Shown: positions 1-13,463 of the stretch, one piece after another
How positions within the stretch are numbered: the first letter of the stretch is position 1
Layout of the letters: the number at the start of each line of letters is the position of its first letter
NCBI GenBank assembly: GCA_037389465.1
Contig: JAZARR010000266.1
Coordinates: forward strand, 1,178,001-1,242,000
Origin: Baylisascaris procyonis
Taxonomy: Eukaryota; Nematoda; Chromadorea; Rhabditida; Ascarididae
DNA length: 64,000 nucleotides
Direction: 5' to 3'
The notes under the pieces: model-generated
The model's database searches: none
What the model saw: only the letters and a program-made list of their open reading frames with translations
What the model was told of the DNA's origin: nothing
Program-made: the position numbers and the translations under genes

Positions 1-105
1 CATAAAAGTGAACAGGTGAATATCATTTCTATTTGCTTTTGCATATTTCATAAGATCATTTACAAACCGGTACATTATCACTTAGCCCGTTTGATTGAAT
101 CATAA

Positions 106-3100
106 AGGAAGATAGAAGTTACCACCCATGGCATTACATTTCAAAAAGTGAATGAACTTATAGACCGCATATCGGAGGCAGCTGTTGAGGAGAAAGGAAT
201 CGAAATAATAAACCAGCTAATTTTTTCACCTTCTGCAGAACTCTTCGGCGGGTTCTGCTCGGCTAATTTTTCAGAACAATTTTTTTTATCTTGAAAATGA
301 GCGAAAATGCACATTCTTCAAATTATGGCAATCACCAAAATGAAATTCATGATGTAATCTGCTATTGTCTTGAGATAACGTATATTGGATGGATGAGCGA
401 ACGGCTGCCCGAGGAGCATTTTGAGGATCCACGACAAAGATGGGAGCCTCGATTTATTATTCTGAAAGGAAGTGAACTGTGCATCTTCGAATCACCACCG
501 GTAACTCTATTATTAAATTAAAACTTCAATTCTTTTGAAATTTTGAGTTTCATCCCACCACTGCTATATGAATGCAGCACGTTAAACGATCAAAACATGT
601 CCATTGAGCTGTCGCCTTTATGCGCAGAATTTTGATGAAGTTCGTTGTATTTTACATTGGGTTATTTTTGTCAGATAGTTCCAATAGTGTCGTTGGAATG
701 AGTGAATTTACAGTTCACTGCAGCATCAGCCGCGAGATTCTAGAGGAGCAAAAAAAATCAGAAGGACTTGAACACTTCAAACCATTTAAAAACAATGGTA
801 AAAGCAACTATCTCACACGTCGTTTTATTGGGGAAACGGATATTTCATTAATTTTGTTGGAAATATATGAAACTTTCTGGCAAGATGAGGGTGATTCCTA
901 ATTCACATATGGACGCGAGCTTTTCCTATATGATTTTCCACTTGCTAGATTTGTCACTTCTCAGCAGAATCGTTGCAACCGTTAATTTGGTGCACTTCAT
1001 CTCTTTTGGCTATCCTTGTCTTTTGTGATTTCATAATCTAATTTTAGCTGAACTCGGATGATTTGAACAGGTGCGTTTCGCTCTATAAAATCTACGACAC
1101 GGCATTTAAAGTAATCGAAAAGGGCAAACCAGGCCTTGATAAAAGAGATCACTGCTTCTGGATCGAGACCTGCATGAACGCAGCAAAGCACTACTTATCC
1201 ACCGAGACCACTCAGCAGTTCGTCCAATTCGAAACCGCCTACAATCGCTGCGTCTATACAGCCGTCAGCAATCTTCAGGTGAGGAATTTTCTCTGATTCA
1301 CTTTACAATCAAGTCGATGCACCGCAGAAGTCTGAACAGTGCAGAAAATCCACAGACGGGCGCCAAAATTTAACTCCCAGCAAGTTGAACAGCAAATCCA
1401 AGTTATTCCGACTTTTGTACCTTAACTTTGTCAGTTTGCGGCATTAACTGTAAAATGGGATCCATCATCGTACCTCTGTATTGCGAAGGAAGGGATTCAG
1501 CTGAAATATGGAAACTAAGCTTTTTTGTTGCCAGGGGCCGCATTCTCCGCCTACCATTCCTATAAGTACTTCTTTCATTAAAGCGGCGGATTCTATGCGT
1601 GGGGACCATGGAGCGTTTGATCGTTCGCCGCATGCATCCATTTTGTGAACTGGAACTTCTCTTAGCGACCTGTTTTTCAGACAAGGACGTTCGCATGTAG
1701 CTACGAAGGTCGTCCATGCGGTCTGGTGTTGGACTTCAAACAAGGAATAAGCCTTTATGATATTCCAACGAAGGTTCCTTTGTTATTATGAGTGTTCGCT
1801 CTTATTTGATAGATTTGCACACTCTTGCTGATTCCATCGTTTTTCATTTATTATTCGCCCATTTCGGTCATAAGCAATAAACTGTCTTGACAAACACTTG
1901 AGTTTTTCAGCGTTATGCATGGCAGTATCGATTCAGTGATCTCGATTCATCCACCGATGATGGCAGAATTCGCCTCAGATTGGTCTTTCGCGATGAGCGA
2001 AATTCATCAAGCAATGGCCTCGAAACAAAGGTTACTATGCCATTTATCTTGCAGAGTTTTTTCTAATCTATGAAAGATTATTTTCTGTGCTGTCTGGAAG
2101 CTTAAGTTTGCAACTCTCGTAATGAATTCGTCTCAAGTGTGTATGCGGATGTACGCTATTTGCTTGAGTATGTGTGACTTCTAAAGTCAATTCATCAACC
2201 ACTGAAGTTAGGGCCGAGAAGTTTCACAATCAGCATTCACAACAACCACCCGAAATGATTGATGAAGCAGAGAAAAAACTGTAAGCATCTCAATGTCCAT
2301 TTATTGTACAACCGGTTTCACTTGCACTGCACAATGGGATTTGTAGAAGAGAATTTTTAGGAGCGGTTTGTTCAACTGAAACTTCCGAACATTTTCGGCT
2401 GCATGTATGGGACTGCAAGGGCGCTGTTAAGTGCCAGCTTTCCATGCACGCTATTCACTTGTTATCTGTTCATTTCATTTCCACCTCGCGCGAAACGAAT
2501 ACTCACTTTCAGGCATCTTTATACGTTTACAACTTCATTGGTGTCGGTGAGACGAAAAGTTGTCAAAGTCATACCTGCAGTTACCGCAGCTCTTCTTTCG
2601 ATCCTTCACGACCTTAAATTTCCCAAAACAAAAGCATGTACACCCACATAACTACGAGGGGAAATAATGCCGCCATAATCCAGTTCCCAAGTGCCGGTAT
2701 GTGAAAACGCATCACAACTGCATGTGTGCGTGAAAATTATGGGTGTCGAAAGCCATGAAGCTCTCTAGTGATCTCCACACAATCAGCAGCTTTTGATCCC
2801 TCGGAGCCTATCCACCCGCCTGCGCCCCATCGTTTGAAAATAAATTTCGACAAGCCTGTTTTAGTATTTTATCCAATTATGCTCGTTGAGAAAACAACTG
2901 AAAGAGCGCATAAAGGTTTCAGATTTCATGGCTGGCATAGTTATGCGATCGTGACGATCTGTGCAGCTGCGTACAGTTTCACAATTTCGTGTCAGCTAAA
3001 ATTTCGATTGTTGTAACATTATAGGAACAAATCCGACTCCCACATTTACGCTATCTAGACAAAAAATCCTTAGTTCTATACGATCGTTTTCTTTTCTGAA

Positions 3101-3304
3101 TGACATTATGCGAAAAATGCCTTTAGAGCCTAATAGATCGATTCGATTTCCTTCAAAAGTAAATGGAACAAAAGATGTTTGCGTACTTTGCAGGATATCG
3201 ACAGCGATGAAGTCCTCTCAATCGTCTATACAATGCACGCGTTTTATATTGCAAAGACCATTGCTTCGGATCCGGATTATTTGAAGACGATCCCTCTAAC
3301 GTAG
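106..3304 (+). CDS. stn-2: Gamma-syntrophin-like protein, 3' part (5' end outside window)
   Basis: Syntrophins are dystrophin-complex adaptors at muscle and neuronal membranes. Secure exons are ..-500, 1048-1278, 1681-1773, 1911-2030 and 3194-3304 (TAG stop); every internal junction is phase 0 with GT/AG. The first carries the start of the second PH half (YIGWMSERLP, then RFIILKGSELCIFESPP). The next continues with CVSLYKIYDTAFKVIEKG and KRDHCFWIETC. The last three make the C-terminal syntrophin-unique region, including YAWQYRFSDLDSSTDDGRIR and a terminal helix with SIVYTMHAFYIAK. This order and wording match gamma-syntrophins better than alpha/beta. An open frame at about 106-251 (DRISEAAVEEKG) is probably the end of the first PH half, but its junction to the exon ending at 500 is unresolved: the phase-matched pair 252/274 leaves an impossibly short intron, while 252/301 leaves 50 bp. 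PDZ and N-terminal exons must lie upstream of base 1. The symbol assumes orthology to the worm gamma-syntrophin. Confidence 0.85.
2031..3193 (+). other. Last intron of the syntrophin-like gene
   Basis: This 1163-bp intron separates the exon ending ...GLETK from the terminal exon beginning DIDSDEV. Splicing directly across it is in phase and gives the continuous alignment expected for the family. A frame inside it with Gln/Glu-rich text near 2219-2280 and a good GTAAGC donor at 2281 could be a cassette exon, but it does not fit the phase of either neighbour, so it was left out. Confidence 0.7.
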
Positions 3305-5461
3305 TACGGAGAGCAAACACATAGAACCGGATTGTGCAAAAATTTCATTTCACTTTCCGATTGAGTTTAGAAATTTTTGAGTGAATGCAACGCGGAAGTG
3401 GAGACTTGACGAAATGACAATGGAGAAACAGGATTCTCACAAATTGGTTGAGACGACGACAGGCAAGTGAAAGCACTCAAATTGTGAGTTTTCAAGTGTC
3501 GCTCTCATACTCTTTTATTCGAGGATGTTCAGACGACCGACCACCGCGGAACACTAGCATATGAGTGCTCACGAAAAGGAACCTGTTGTTATCCGGTTTT
3601 GCTGATACTTCTCTTTCAAGAAGTGAAAGCCTACAGTAACAGTTGAATAGATTTGCCGACATTTACATAAATGCAAGTGAACCGCAAATGAAATGCAGAA
3701 ATATGAATTCGCCAAGTTTACTAATGATTTTAAATTGGCGATGATAACATTTTTTTGCTTTGGCTTTACGCCGAATAGAGTTTGAAAATTTAATTTTCAA
3801 TGCTTTAGCATCACATCAGTGAGGATTCGTTCCATTCGTTTCTAAATCATTAGCACTCCCTTCCATTATTGAAACTGACCAAAGCCATACGAGAAGCGGA
3901 AATCTAAATTTTTCTCTTCGAAGTTGTGATTATGTTTGAAGTAGTTCGGCAAAAATTTCGATAGACGTGAATTTCAATTGAGAATTTGATCATGCTTCAT
4001 ACACATAGAAGGAAAATATGTACTAAATCTTCGCCTAGCTGGAAAATCTTAGCCTACTGCCTCGTCAATCCCCTAGAAGATTGAAAGTTGCCCTCCTAAA
4101 CAATCAGTCCGCCTTTTCCAACTTGTGGCTTGACCAATAGCAAGTGCAATTACATAATTTCATTTAAGTATTTGCTCTTCACTGAACTGTATTGAAGCAA
4201 AGCATAATAAACTTTTATCACTGGTATTATTCAAAGCGCATCGAGCCATCGATCACATCTTGACGTCAGCTGCTTGCATTGCAGAAATCAGTTGGCTTCA
4301 TAGAGTAGCACATCGCTGAAACAATAACTTTGCCTTTCAGGCACTAATTTTTCCAATTAGGCATAGCTCCTTCTCCGACATTGCAATCCTAGCAGTCGTT
4401 TATGCCTCATCTATACATCCAATGCACTTTTTAGCAACTAATGAGATGTTCATTTACACTCTTATAAGCCTGCTACCACAATTGCGACACCAGCATAACA
4501 AATTTTAGTGGCACTTTTAAGTTTCTCTTCTAAAATTTTTCACTTAGTCTACAACACATCGCATAAAAATTCAGCACCAAAAAAGTGGATGCACCGCTGT
4601 CGGCTTGCTAATTTCGCCATGGCACGAATTTTGGAAAATGTTGTAACAAATAATTAGGTCGTTTAATGCAAACAAAAATTGGCAAAACATTTCTCAACAT
4701 GAAACCTGATATGACCATAAGAGTCGTCGCATGAAACTTGATCAATTGTTCTCGTGCGTTGGATGATCTTGCTTTCATCAGTGAACTTCAAGATTTCAGA
4801 ATGACTGCAGTAGCCACATCCGTGCCGTCGCCATTCATTCCCCATCACGGCCGTCCAATAATGATTGCTTTTATCAGCCTTTTGATCATCGCAGCATCTA
4901 AAATTTATATGCGTTTTGGCTGTGCGAATGTGTCGCAGAGATCACTTATTTTTGAAAGTTATTATCGGCCTAATAAATCAACTTGAAACATTTCCTCTAT
5001 TCTTTATAACCATCATGCTGGAACGTTCTTCCAATCACATTTCCTTGCGGGGAGTGAAGGGAAAGAAACTGCCCATGTCTGAAGCTCGTGAATGCGGAAT
5101 GTCATGAAAGAATCCATAAGAACCCTTACAATGGGCTGACTGCGCGGATATTTCACTACCTTCCACTTCTCAGCCCTACGCAGTCAGCTCTGTTTCGGCC
5201 TAAAATTAGCCTGAAGGCTTAAAGCAATTGCGAACGAATGCTCGCTAAGCCTGCAGATACAAGATTTCCGTGTCCTTAAAGTCCACGACACGGCAGCGGT
5301 TGCTGCCCGCAATCGTCAAAACACCGTGTTCCCATCAACTACCCTGCACAAATGTAGGCAGCAGCGATTTAATGCTTAATATATTTCTCTAATTGACTCA
5401 AGCCGATCACTTCTTATTAAGCTGATAAGCAGAGGAAATTTTCCAAAATAAATACACTTAC
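3305..5461. other. Intergenic stretch after syntrophin, no gene seen
   Basis: AT-rich sequence with stop codons in all frames every few dozen bases. The open frames near 4663-5107 are short and match nothing I know; none is bounded by convincing splice sites. It probably holds the syntrophin 3' UTR at its left end. Confidence 0.5.
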
Positions 5462-5607
5462 TCGAAAGTACTTGCAATAATTGCGCCATCGCGCATTGTC
5501 TCTGCATTGCAAATTTGAAGCCAAGCAGCATTTCCCAATCTGTTATTCACGTACCAAGCACAGTCGAATGTGAGCACCTGAAAGCCAACCTTCTGTGGTC
5601 GATCGAG
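5462..5607 (-). CDS. Isolated candidate exon, unknown protein
   Basis: On the minus strand a strong acceptor (CTCATTTCAG, ending at 5608) and a strong donor (GTAAGTG, from 5461 down) enclose 146 bases, which is 48 codons plus two. Read in phase 0 they give an uninterrupted frame with LDRPQKVGFQVLTFDCAWYV, NNRLGNAAWLQIC and NAETMRDGAIIAST. I do not recognise the protein. The exon could belong to the minus-strand gene that starts at 13463, or to another gene, because no connecting exon was found. The hairpin at 5618-5652 lies immediately upstream of its acceptor. Confidence 0.35.
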
Positions 5608-5617
5608 CTGAAATGAG

Positions 5618-5652
5618 TTTGTTACTGCAATCATACAGATTGCAGTAACAAA
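5618..5652. repeat. Perfect 15-bp inverted repeat (hairpin)
   Basis: Arms TTTGTTACTGCAATC (5618-5632) and its exact reverse complement (5638-5652) flank a 5-base loop. It is adjacent to the splice acceptor of the candidate minus-strand exon. It may be a small foldback element or a structured RNA segment; the sequence alone cannot decide. Confidence 0.8.
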
Positions 5653-8600
5653 ATCAAATGAGTTGTTACTACCTCCATGAGGATATGAGTTTATTTTGCA
5701 GGATTGCGCTTCACACGCCAATATTAGGCTGACTACAGTTTAGGTGAACTTCAGCAAAGGAAGTCTCACAAGATTAGTAGGAATGTATGCGGCAAGAAAC
5801 GATATTGTTCCAACTATGTATATTTCTACTGCTATCGGCGCAAATGTGAGAATCCACCTACAGGTAGTTCTATTGATCATACTACTAAGAACATGGGCAA
5901 AAACAAGATGAACATTTCAGCGCAAAATTTATCGAAATGCTTCATATAGAACTAGAACTTGAGGATGTAGGATACCATACCTGCATTCGCCAATTGAAAA
6001 AGATATTACGTTGAAATAGCGCATAAGCAAACTGAGATGAATTAGGCACGGCTAATGGCAACGCAACACTGAAAACTCACCAAACATTAACGCACATTCA
6101 GTAATTTCTCCATAGTTTAAACTACGAGGGCAGTAATAAGATGTCAGCCTCCATTGAATGTGCTAGCATCTTTGAAATGAAGTGTTTCTGCCGGGATAGG
6201 AGGATTCAAGTACGCTTATACGGATGCTTTCAACTATATGCCAGTGAAGTGCTGTGAAAAGAAAACGTAAAGAAATATAAGGAGTTTTAAAATTTTCATG
6301 GAACTACAAAAAAATCACTTATGAAGCAGTTAAAATGAAGAAATCATAGTCGGCATATGCTGCAAGAATTTCAATATAAACGCTGATGTTAATTTGCATG
6401 CTGAAAGAACATATGCTGTGTGTACATTTTAATGGGTTTAGGATGAAATTTCTTTTTATAGACAAGAACATTTATAGATTCTCCCATGTGGATCGCCCTT
6501 CTGAAGGCGATTGACAATTTGCTGATGATTTATGATTAAACAAATGTTCTCCTCAAATGCAGCATACCAATATGAAGTGCGAGATGCTGCAGATTTTTAA
6601 AAGCTTACCTCAATTTAATATCCTTCCCTTGGATAAAGGCGAATTTTCGATATCCCGCTGCCTTACGCCGATCTTTATGGCTCAACTGCAGTATACTAAA
6701 ACACCATAAGTAATTAGCTGTCTACACTCCAATAGTTCAAACTTCTCAACCACGATCTTCAGTAGCCCTCATCATAGGTGAAGAAGTTGAACCGAAATAC
6801 ATCCTGCAATAACCAAGAGGCCTAATGTATTTGATCCACGGAGGATGCAAGGAACCTATCTGATTTCATCAGCAGCCTTGATATTCTTTTAATCGACCGG
6901 GGATAACAGGTCTAAATGATTTTTTTGCCAAGTTTCTCCACTATCTTGTGGAATGTGATTATGCAGAAATGTTAAATGGTGTTAAATACTATACAATGGT
7001 TATGGCTTGCTTCACTTCTCTACATGTTGCCCATGCTCGAAATCTGCGCCCCAAGAGGGACTAGAAACAGAGATAAATAAAACAACTCTGAAACGAAGTC
7101 GAAGAAATCGTCGATGTGTTGTTTCAGCTGATATTTGACTTTACTCGACAGGTCTCCTTCGTTTCGCTCAGCACCGATTACATCTTTTATTAGTATGGGC
7201 TGAAATTTTGTAACATCGTTGTAATCGGTGATCAATAAATTGTATATCAACTCTTTCGGTTTGACCACAGCAAACTCTTTACAAATGCCTTGAGGCAGAG
7301 GATGATGCATATAAAAGGGGAGCGCATTTGCTTAGGGGAATCGGTGTGCCTCTAGCTTTTCATGTGGGGTACCGTCCTTGCGAGGGTCGTACGGACCGGT
7401 GCACAGTCAGACGACGAAGTGCCTCAGGCATGGGGAGTGCTTGGTGCTTGCTGGCGCGGAGGTGGCACTATTTGTGCCAAGGCTCTATTGAAGTAGCGAA
7501 ACCCCCCCCCCCCTCCTCCTCCCTACTGCCGTGCTCTCCCAAACCGTTGCCATTTTCGATTTTTCAGAGGCCTAATGAAAACCTTAACCTCTCGCCTTGT
7601 TGCCAGTATCTGGTCGAGCCTTGAAAGACAAGGAACTTGCGAACCCTTTAGGGAAAATTTAAAGGCAAAGGCCCAAAATGGGCCCCTGCACCTTACACTG
7701 TCTGAAAGAGCGGAAATTTTACATTAAAAATCGAATATTAGGAAACGATTATTACCACAAGAGATGCCAATGATACAAAATGTCATGACTGTATTATCAT
7801 ATTAAATAGTGGACACGCCTATGTTATGGTCAGTTTTGGCAAATTCCCGTTGCTCTACGTTTCTTTTGCAACGTCACGCGCTAGCCACATTTGGAAAACG
7901 GATTCATAAACACCGTTAGTGCACGTTATCTGGCAGCTGTTCATCGTTACACGTTACAGAAATCGTGCACGAACCGCGAATTCAATTACTAACCCTACTC
8001 CTTCCGGGCAATCTTGATGGTGAACAGTGAGCGACAGCTTGGCAAAATGGAAGCAGCCGTTTCGCGCTGAACATCATATAAAAAATAAATCACATCCCAT
8101 CTTATAAGAAACTTCATCCTTGCAATGCAAACTGAATTCCCCATATTTGCAAAATTTTCTTTTGCATCGCATACCTATTTGGAAGGAGTAGGATTGCATG
8201 CAGAATGTGTTTTTCTACTTTTGGTTTTGCATATCGGCTGTTTCGGACAACCCTTTCAGCAGATATGTGAAAAGCATCTCGTAACATTCAATTTTTTTTC
8301 CGTGAAGCGGATGTTTCACGTCAAAACTTCAAATTGCAAATGCAAATCGCAAATTATACTTTAACGTTTGCAAGCTTCAAACTGAAATGCTAATCGTTTC
8401 TAAACACCTAAGAATGTTTTTGCTAAGGAAGCTAATAGCCTTAGGTACGATGAGCCAGAAATCCACCATTCGGTTTCATCCAACAGACACAGTTCAGACT
8501 AAGTAGATCTACAAATTTTGTGGCGCGTGCACACTTGGATGTCAGCAAGCTTTTATTTATAGGGAATCATGCAGAAGCCGGAAAGTGTGCTTTGCAAAAT

Positions 8601-11378
8601 GGAAGTTGTGGAAAACGTATTGTTCGTTAATTAGTAGCAAAGGAAACCGAGAATCATAGTGCAATTAGAGGTAGAAGGCAAAACTCTGGAGGATATTTAT
8701 TGCTTCAGGAGTTGCTGGCTGTGAACTGAAACTTACGGATAGACTAACAAGCAGACACATTTATAATTGCACATCCAAGTGCCACATACACACACGCCCA
8801 GATTCGCGTTGAAAGCCACCTCGTCGCTATACTCTCTTTCTGTGGAGCTTGCAAACGTCGACAAAGAAGTTTATGAGGTTTACAGTGATTTGTCTACAGT
8901 GATTCTATGATGACTCAGCAGTTTGGCACTCTGTGAAAAAAGTCTAAAAAAGAATTTATATGGGACATTTCCTTCGCATTTTTCATTTGCTGCCGCGTTT
9001 CTTCCGGCCGTGCCCCGAGTGCATATTGAGAAAATCTGAGGCAGAGTAGAGCATTCATTCGGCAAGTGGTTCAATATCACGTTTTTCTGATGTAGTCTCT
9101 ATAAACATAAACGGACTCGCATATCCGTCAATATACTCGAATGTCTTTCTTCCTAACAGTCTCAACAGTTGGCTACATAACCGAACTAGTGGGTTCACTT
9201 GTGCTGCATCACAACGATTTTTCTCATTGCTACGGGATTGAGCATCATCTTCAATGCTAAGATGCTTCCTTCCTTCTCAATAGGTTCAGACCCCCTCGTG
9301 CCACAACTCAGTTTCTTCATTTTTCACACATTGCTAGCAATACTCTCTCACTCATGAATAAGACGCATATTCCCTCTTGCAAAAGTAGCCTATATTACAA
9401 CGTTGTCAGCTCCTGTTCTGCATGATATCTTTTTGGAAAACGTTCCTTGGAGCACACTAGCATACTAGCAAGAGCAACGGAAGAAAGAGTCTTTATGTGC
9501 ATATGAAAGTGCATTGATGTCCACCCAGTCCTATCTATCAGCTACATTTTCCATAAGTTTTATGGGTTATTGTTCTTAGTTCAAGATTTGAAAATCGCTG
9601 TCACTTCTTCGCAGGGTTCTCGGGAAGGCGGAATATTTGTGGCGACAATATCAGAGCTAGCATTATACGAGTTACCTGAAAATGGATATCGTTATTTATT
9701 CGCTGTCATGCCTAGAACCAACAGCGCCAGTGAGCCAAAAATCTCTCATTTCTGGATGCTGTTTTCATGCGAGTTCGGAGATTTCCAACCAATTTGTGCG
9801 CCTGCCTCCTTTAAGATCCCGCTCCTCCTCATGAAAATATTGAATTTTGTGGATATGCTGGAGCTGACGGAAGCAGGAGGGTGAGAAAGGATTGAGAGGG
9901 ACGGAGCTGCCTATATGCGGCTCGTATGCCATCGACTCATGTTGCGTTCCTACATATAACTTAGGTGCTGCAAAATGACTCGTAAAAGGTCTGTGTGAAT
10001 TGTCAAATTTGTGTTTATAGACCACGAATAACCAAGTATAGGGAATCATAAGTGGTTCTCTACACCACTCATTCAAAGGCTCTATTATGAGATGCGATTC
10101 TATGATGAGGCAGAACACCCGCCAAGGTCAAACATAACACTACTTTGCTCAAAAGTGGATTTCATGAAAACAACTTCAGTCAGCGTCTAACAAGTATGAA
10201 TTAAAAAAACCTGTAAATCTGGGTTTAAACGCGTCTCACAGTCCCTCCCCTCTTTGATTCCGCAACCGATTGCATCTTTATTCTTTAGTAAAAATCACCG
10301 TGTGTCGACGGTATTAAACAGTGTGCTTTCAATACTGGGAACCTTTTTATGGAAATGCTAAAATGCAAAACTGCCGCGTTTATTATATCCGGAAAATTCT
10401 GTGTTTCATTTGCTCGCATCTTCGATTAGCCAAGTTACTTTATCTTCACATATGCTAATGCTTCGATTTCATGTTGCCGCAAAGCTAGATAAGGTTGATG
10501 AAAATGCCAATCAGCGATACTCGTGAAGGAGTGCGACATCAAAAAATAGAAAATGCTCTCTTTTGTAATGATCAAGCGATCGTTAAGCTTGAATCATCTC
10601 TTACAGATCTCTGAGAGATGTTGCTGTACTTCCGTCATATGACAGAAATGTTCCATACTGCTTGTGCCTTGCTTATCCTTTCATTGTAGGTCAGTTACTG
10701 TCGTTGTTGCTTGAGAATGTGATATCTGAGTTGTCTGTAATTCGCATATAGGCAATGATATATAATGAGGAAAAAATTCTTTCACTAAGTTTCCATAGGT
10801 CGCACAATTTGCCCACAGAAATTTGAATTGTTCATATTCGGCGATCATAAAGCTAGCAAATAACCGTTCCATTAAATTTCATTCATATAACGCTTGGAAT
10901 TATTCAGCCAATAATAGGACCGCTAAACAATTTATGTGGTTTTGCAACAAGTTTTGCAGCAGCATTTTATTGATGATATCGTGTTTGCTTATATTCCATC
11001 CGGACAGCAGAACGAAGGTAGTGAAGAGGAACACACTTAAAATTGAAGATCGGCGGCATAAATTAGAATCTACTCGTTTAGTAATCGTATTGGCTATGGG
11101 CGTATAACCGCGTGTCAATTATGATAGATCGTTTGTTCGCGTCGACATCGCGAAAAGGGTCCTCTAAAATGAGGAGCCCGCAGTGGTCTATTTTCTCCCT
11201 TCCTGCTTCACTCGATCGCTTTCCTTTCTACCTTTCACGGTGTTGCATTAGCTATGTCGTTTATAACACCTTGGCAACTGCTGACTAGAAGGCGTAAAGA
11301 GACCGCAGTGGGAAAACCATAAAGCACCTTTGCATCAGTCTTCGGAGGCAGAAAAGGTTTTGATCAAGTTACATTCGT
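5653..11378. other. Long stretch without a supportable gene
   Basis: Apart from a GC-rich island at about 7360-7620 (listed separately), I see only AT-rich sequence with short open frames. If the minus-strand membrane-protein gene continues leftwards, its further exons lie here. Minus-strand frames at 10900-11118 and 10681-10872 contain short hydrophobic text but have no phase-matched splice sites that I could establish. Confidence 0.4.
7360..7620. other. GC-rich island with a C12 tract
   Basis: Base composition changes abruptly to GC-rich between about 7360 and 7500, followed by twelve C residues (7502-7513) and a CT-rich run. The composition is unlike the surroundings. An insertion of a short mobile element is one explanation, but no terminal repeats or target-site duplication were found by eye. 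Confidence 0.4.
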
Positions 11379-11381
11379 TCA

Positions 11382-13463
11382 TGCAAATTTTGTCTCATGT
11401 TGGTTCGAGGAAATAGAACGATCTTTTTCTGATGAAGGCTCATGCGACGAACCGATTTCATAGAAAAGATCCATTAGTATTGTATAGATTTTTTCGATGT
11501 TGATTGAACCGGTAGGTGGCAATGGAAAAATCCGAATCCAAGGTGCCTCTGGAATACGTTTCTCAACTGTTCCCCTGCATGACTGTTTTTGTCTGCAGTA
11601 ATCTGCCACTTTTCAGCAATCCGTCTTCAGGCATGCTTTGTCTAATCACTTACGGTGCCACAAACGCAGTCCATGTTGCCCACATAGTTTCGGTGTAACA
11701 TATGATAATCGATAGCAACTTGCAGAATGCACCATATGTAACCGTTATCTGTGTCCACTTGGTATAAATCAACTGTAGAAAAAGGAAAGGCAATGGGCTT
11801 CTCGAAGTTGCTGAGCACTACAAAGAGTAGATCCGTGTCAATGTTACCGATGAAAGGCAGTGGTATATCCATGCCAAATTTGATACACTGAAAGATATGC
11901 GTATCGATTTGAGTGAAAATGCAGCCAATTTGTAATTGAATCTATTAAATATAAAGTGCTGATTGTCTACATAGCGAACAAAGAGCTGAAAGCGGTTTCA
12001 GTTCCGGAGTTTTTGTTTTCCGGTGTTTTCTTCTATACGAAGTTCAGTTTTTGGCGCTAGAGTTAATCATTTCGAGCACTCGATTCATGGTTATCTTCCT
12101 TTGAACGCTCAAACTATGATTTTTCTTAGCTGAATTAATATTTCATTTTTTATCTCCCACTTATTCGATATGGCCATTGATCTCTGGAAGTGATAAAAAA
12201 AAAATTGTTTTCCTCACGAAAATCTATTGGCAAAATATAGGGGACAACGTTGATTCTTTGCAGCGTGAATTTTATGTGTTTAACAATTGAAAACTGATCT
12301 TTTCATGTGAATAATTGCATCCACTTTTCATGCCTTCATAATTGCAACAATGCAAATTTTGCATTATCCTCATTTTATGACAAGTCGACGTTCATGAACC
12401 AAACTTCAATGTATCATGTTGTTTGCATTGTCGCCTATCAGAATTCTGCATTCATTATTCCCGCTAAAAAAAGTGCCAAGTATCTAAGTAGCCTGTAGTG
12501 GATAGAATTTATGAGGTTATCCTAAAGTGCTATAAAGTAAAGTGCATCAGAATTAATTCGGCTCTACATCTTTTCGATTACAATGTTTTCTTAATCGAAG
12601 GCCACCAATAAATTTTGTGCTGTATTTGTTGTATTTGACTGCAATATCCTTATGAACTTGTAAGCAGCTAATCGCTCCTTTAATATGACGAGGAGTGATG
12701 CAGTCAAAGAGAGCGATCCATGTTGTATTGAAAGGGCGTAGTGCACTATGAACTGCAGTAAGTGACATACACAATGCTGAAGGTTATTAGCGCTCTACTA
12801 AGACGATAATTTCTCCGTCTGAGAATAAATGTTCCGGCACATCGCCTTCCTATTGTTGAACAGTTTCCACCGCAATTTAACTTCAAAAATTTACATAGGA
12901 GCAAAAAAATTCAGCTCGTTACCACCTTTATTTAGGCATTGTTTGATGAATTTCCGTATTTTTTTTTGCTCATCTTCGGTTTCTACAATTTGTTGCTTAC
13001 CTCAGTAGGCCATTGAAAGAGCATTTCTCTTTCACTAACGTTTTCTCCATTCGAATATCTAACTCCTTCTGTCTTCCCTCATCGCGTTTCCCATTATGGT
13101 CCTTGGAAGCGTCTCATGGTGCTTTAAAGCGAACAAAGTTTGATGCCCGCTGGATGAGGAATAAACTTGAATTTCCGTTTTTTTTGCATAACAATAATTC
13201 GCACATCGAATAATCTGCTTATATCTGTGCCAATTCCTTATGAGTGGTTGTTCTCATTAAAATGCTGTCTGAATATTGCAGATTTACTTAGATTCGACAG
13301 TTGTTCAGGTCTTCTTCGAGTGCTGCTATCGGTGCTTCATCTTTTTTCTTTTAGTAAACGTACCTTCGTGCACGATAAGCATGCCCACATTTTTATTCAA
13401 CCGAAGACAATCAATGAGTTCAAACTTTGAACTCTTTAATACAGCACTCCACTTGTCCTCCAT
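11382..13463 (-). CDS. Candidate multi-pass membrane protein, 5' exons
   Basis: Five minus-strand exons join in phase: 13463-13364 (ATG, donor GTACGT, phase 1), 13058-13001 (donor GTAAGC, phase 2), 12792-12606 (phase 0), 11772-11654 (acceptor TTTTTCTACAG, donor GTAAGT, phase 2) and from 11592 down. The protein begins MEDKWSAVLKSSKFELID. The third exon encodes a hydrophobic stretch with FIVHYALSIQHGSLSLTASL followed by a charged LKERLAAYKFIRIL. The fourth has a second hydrophobic stretch around LLSIIICYTETMWATWTAFV. This resembles a chemoreceptor or other multi-pass protein, but no family signature is secure. The exon from 11592 stays open to a stop at 11379-11381, so it could be terminal or could splice on at 11510. 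The fourth exon is also open in another frame (VDLYQVDTDNGYIW), so the reading frame rests on splice phase. Its start lies only 221 bp from the oppositely oriented gene at 13685. Confidence 0.35.

Noticed and set aside
620..901. 93-codon plus-strand frame inside the first visible syntrophin intron
   Set aside because: Joining 500 directly to 1048 is in phase and gives continuous family similarity; the frame has no matching splice sites.
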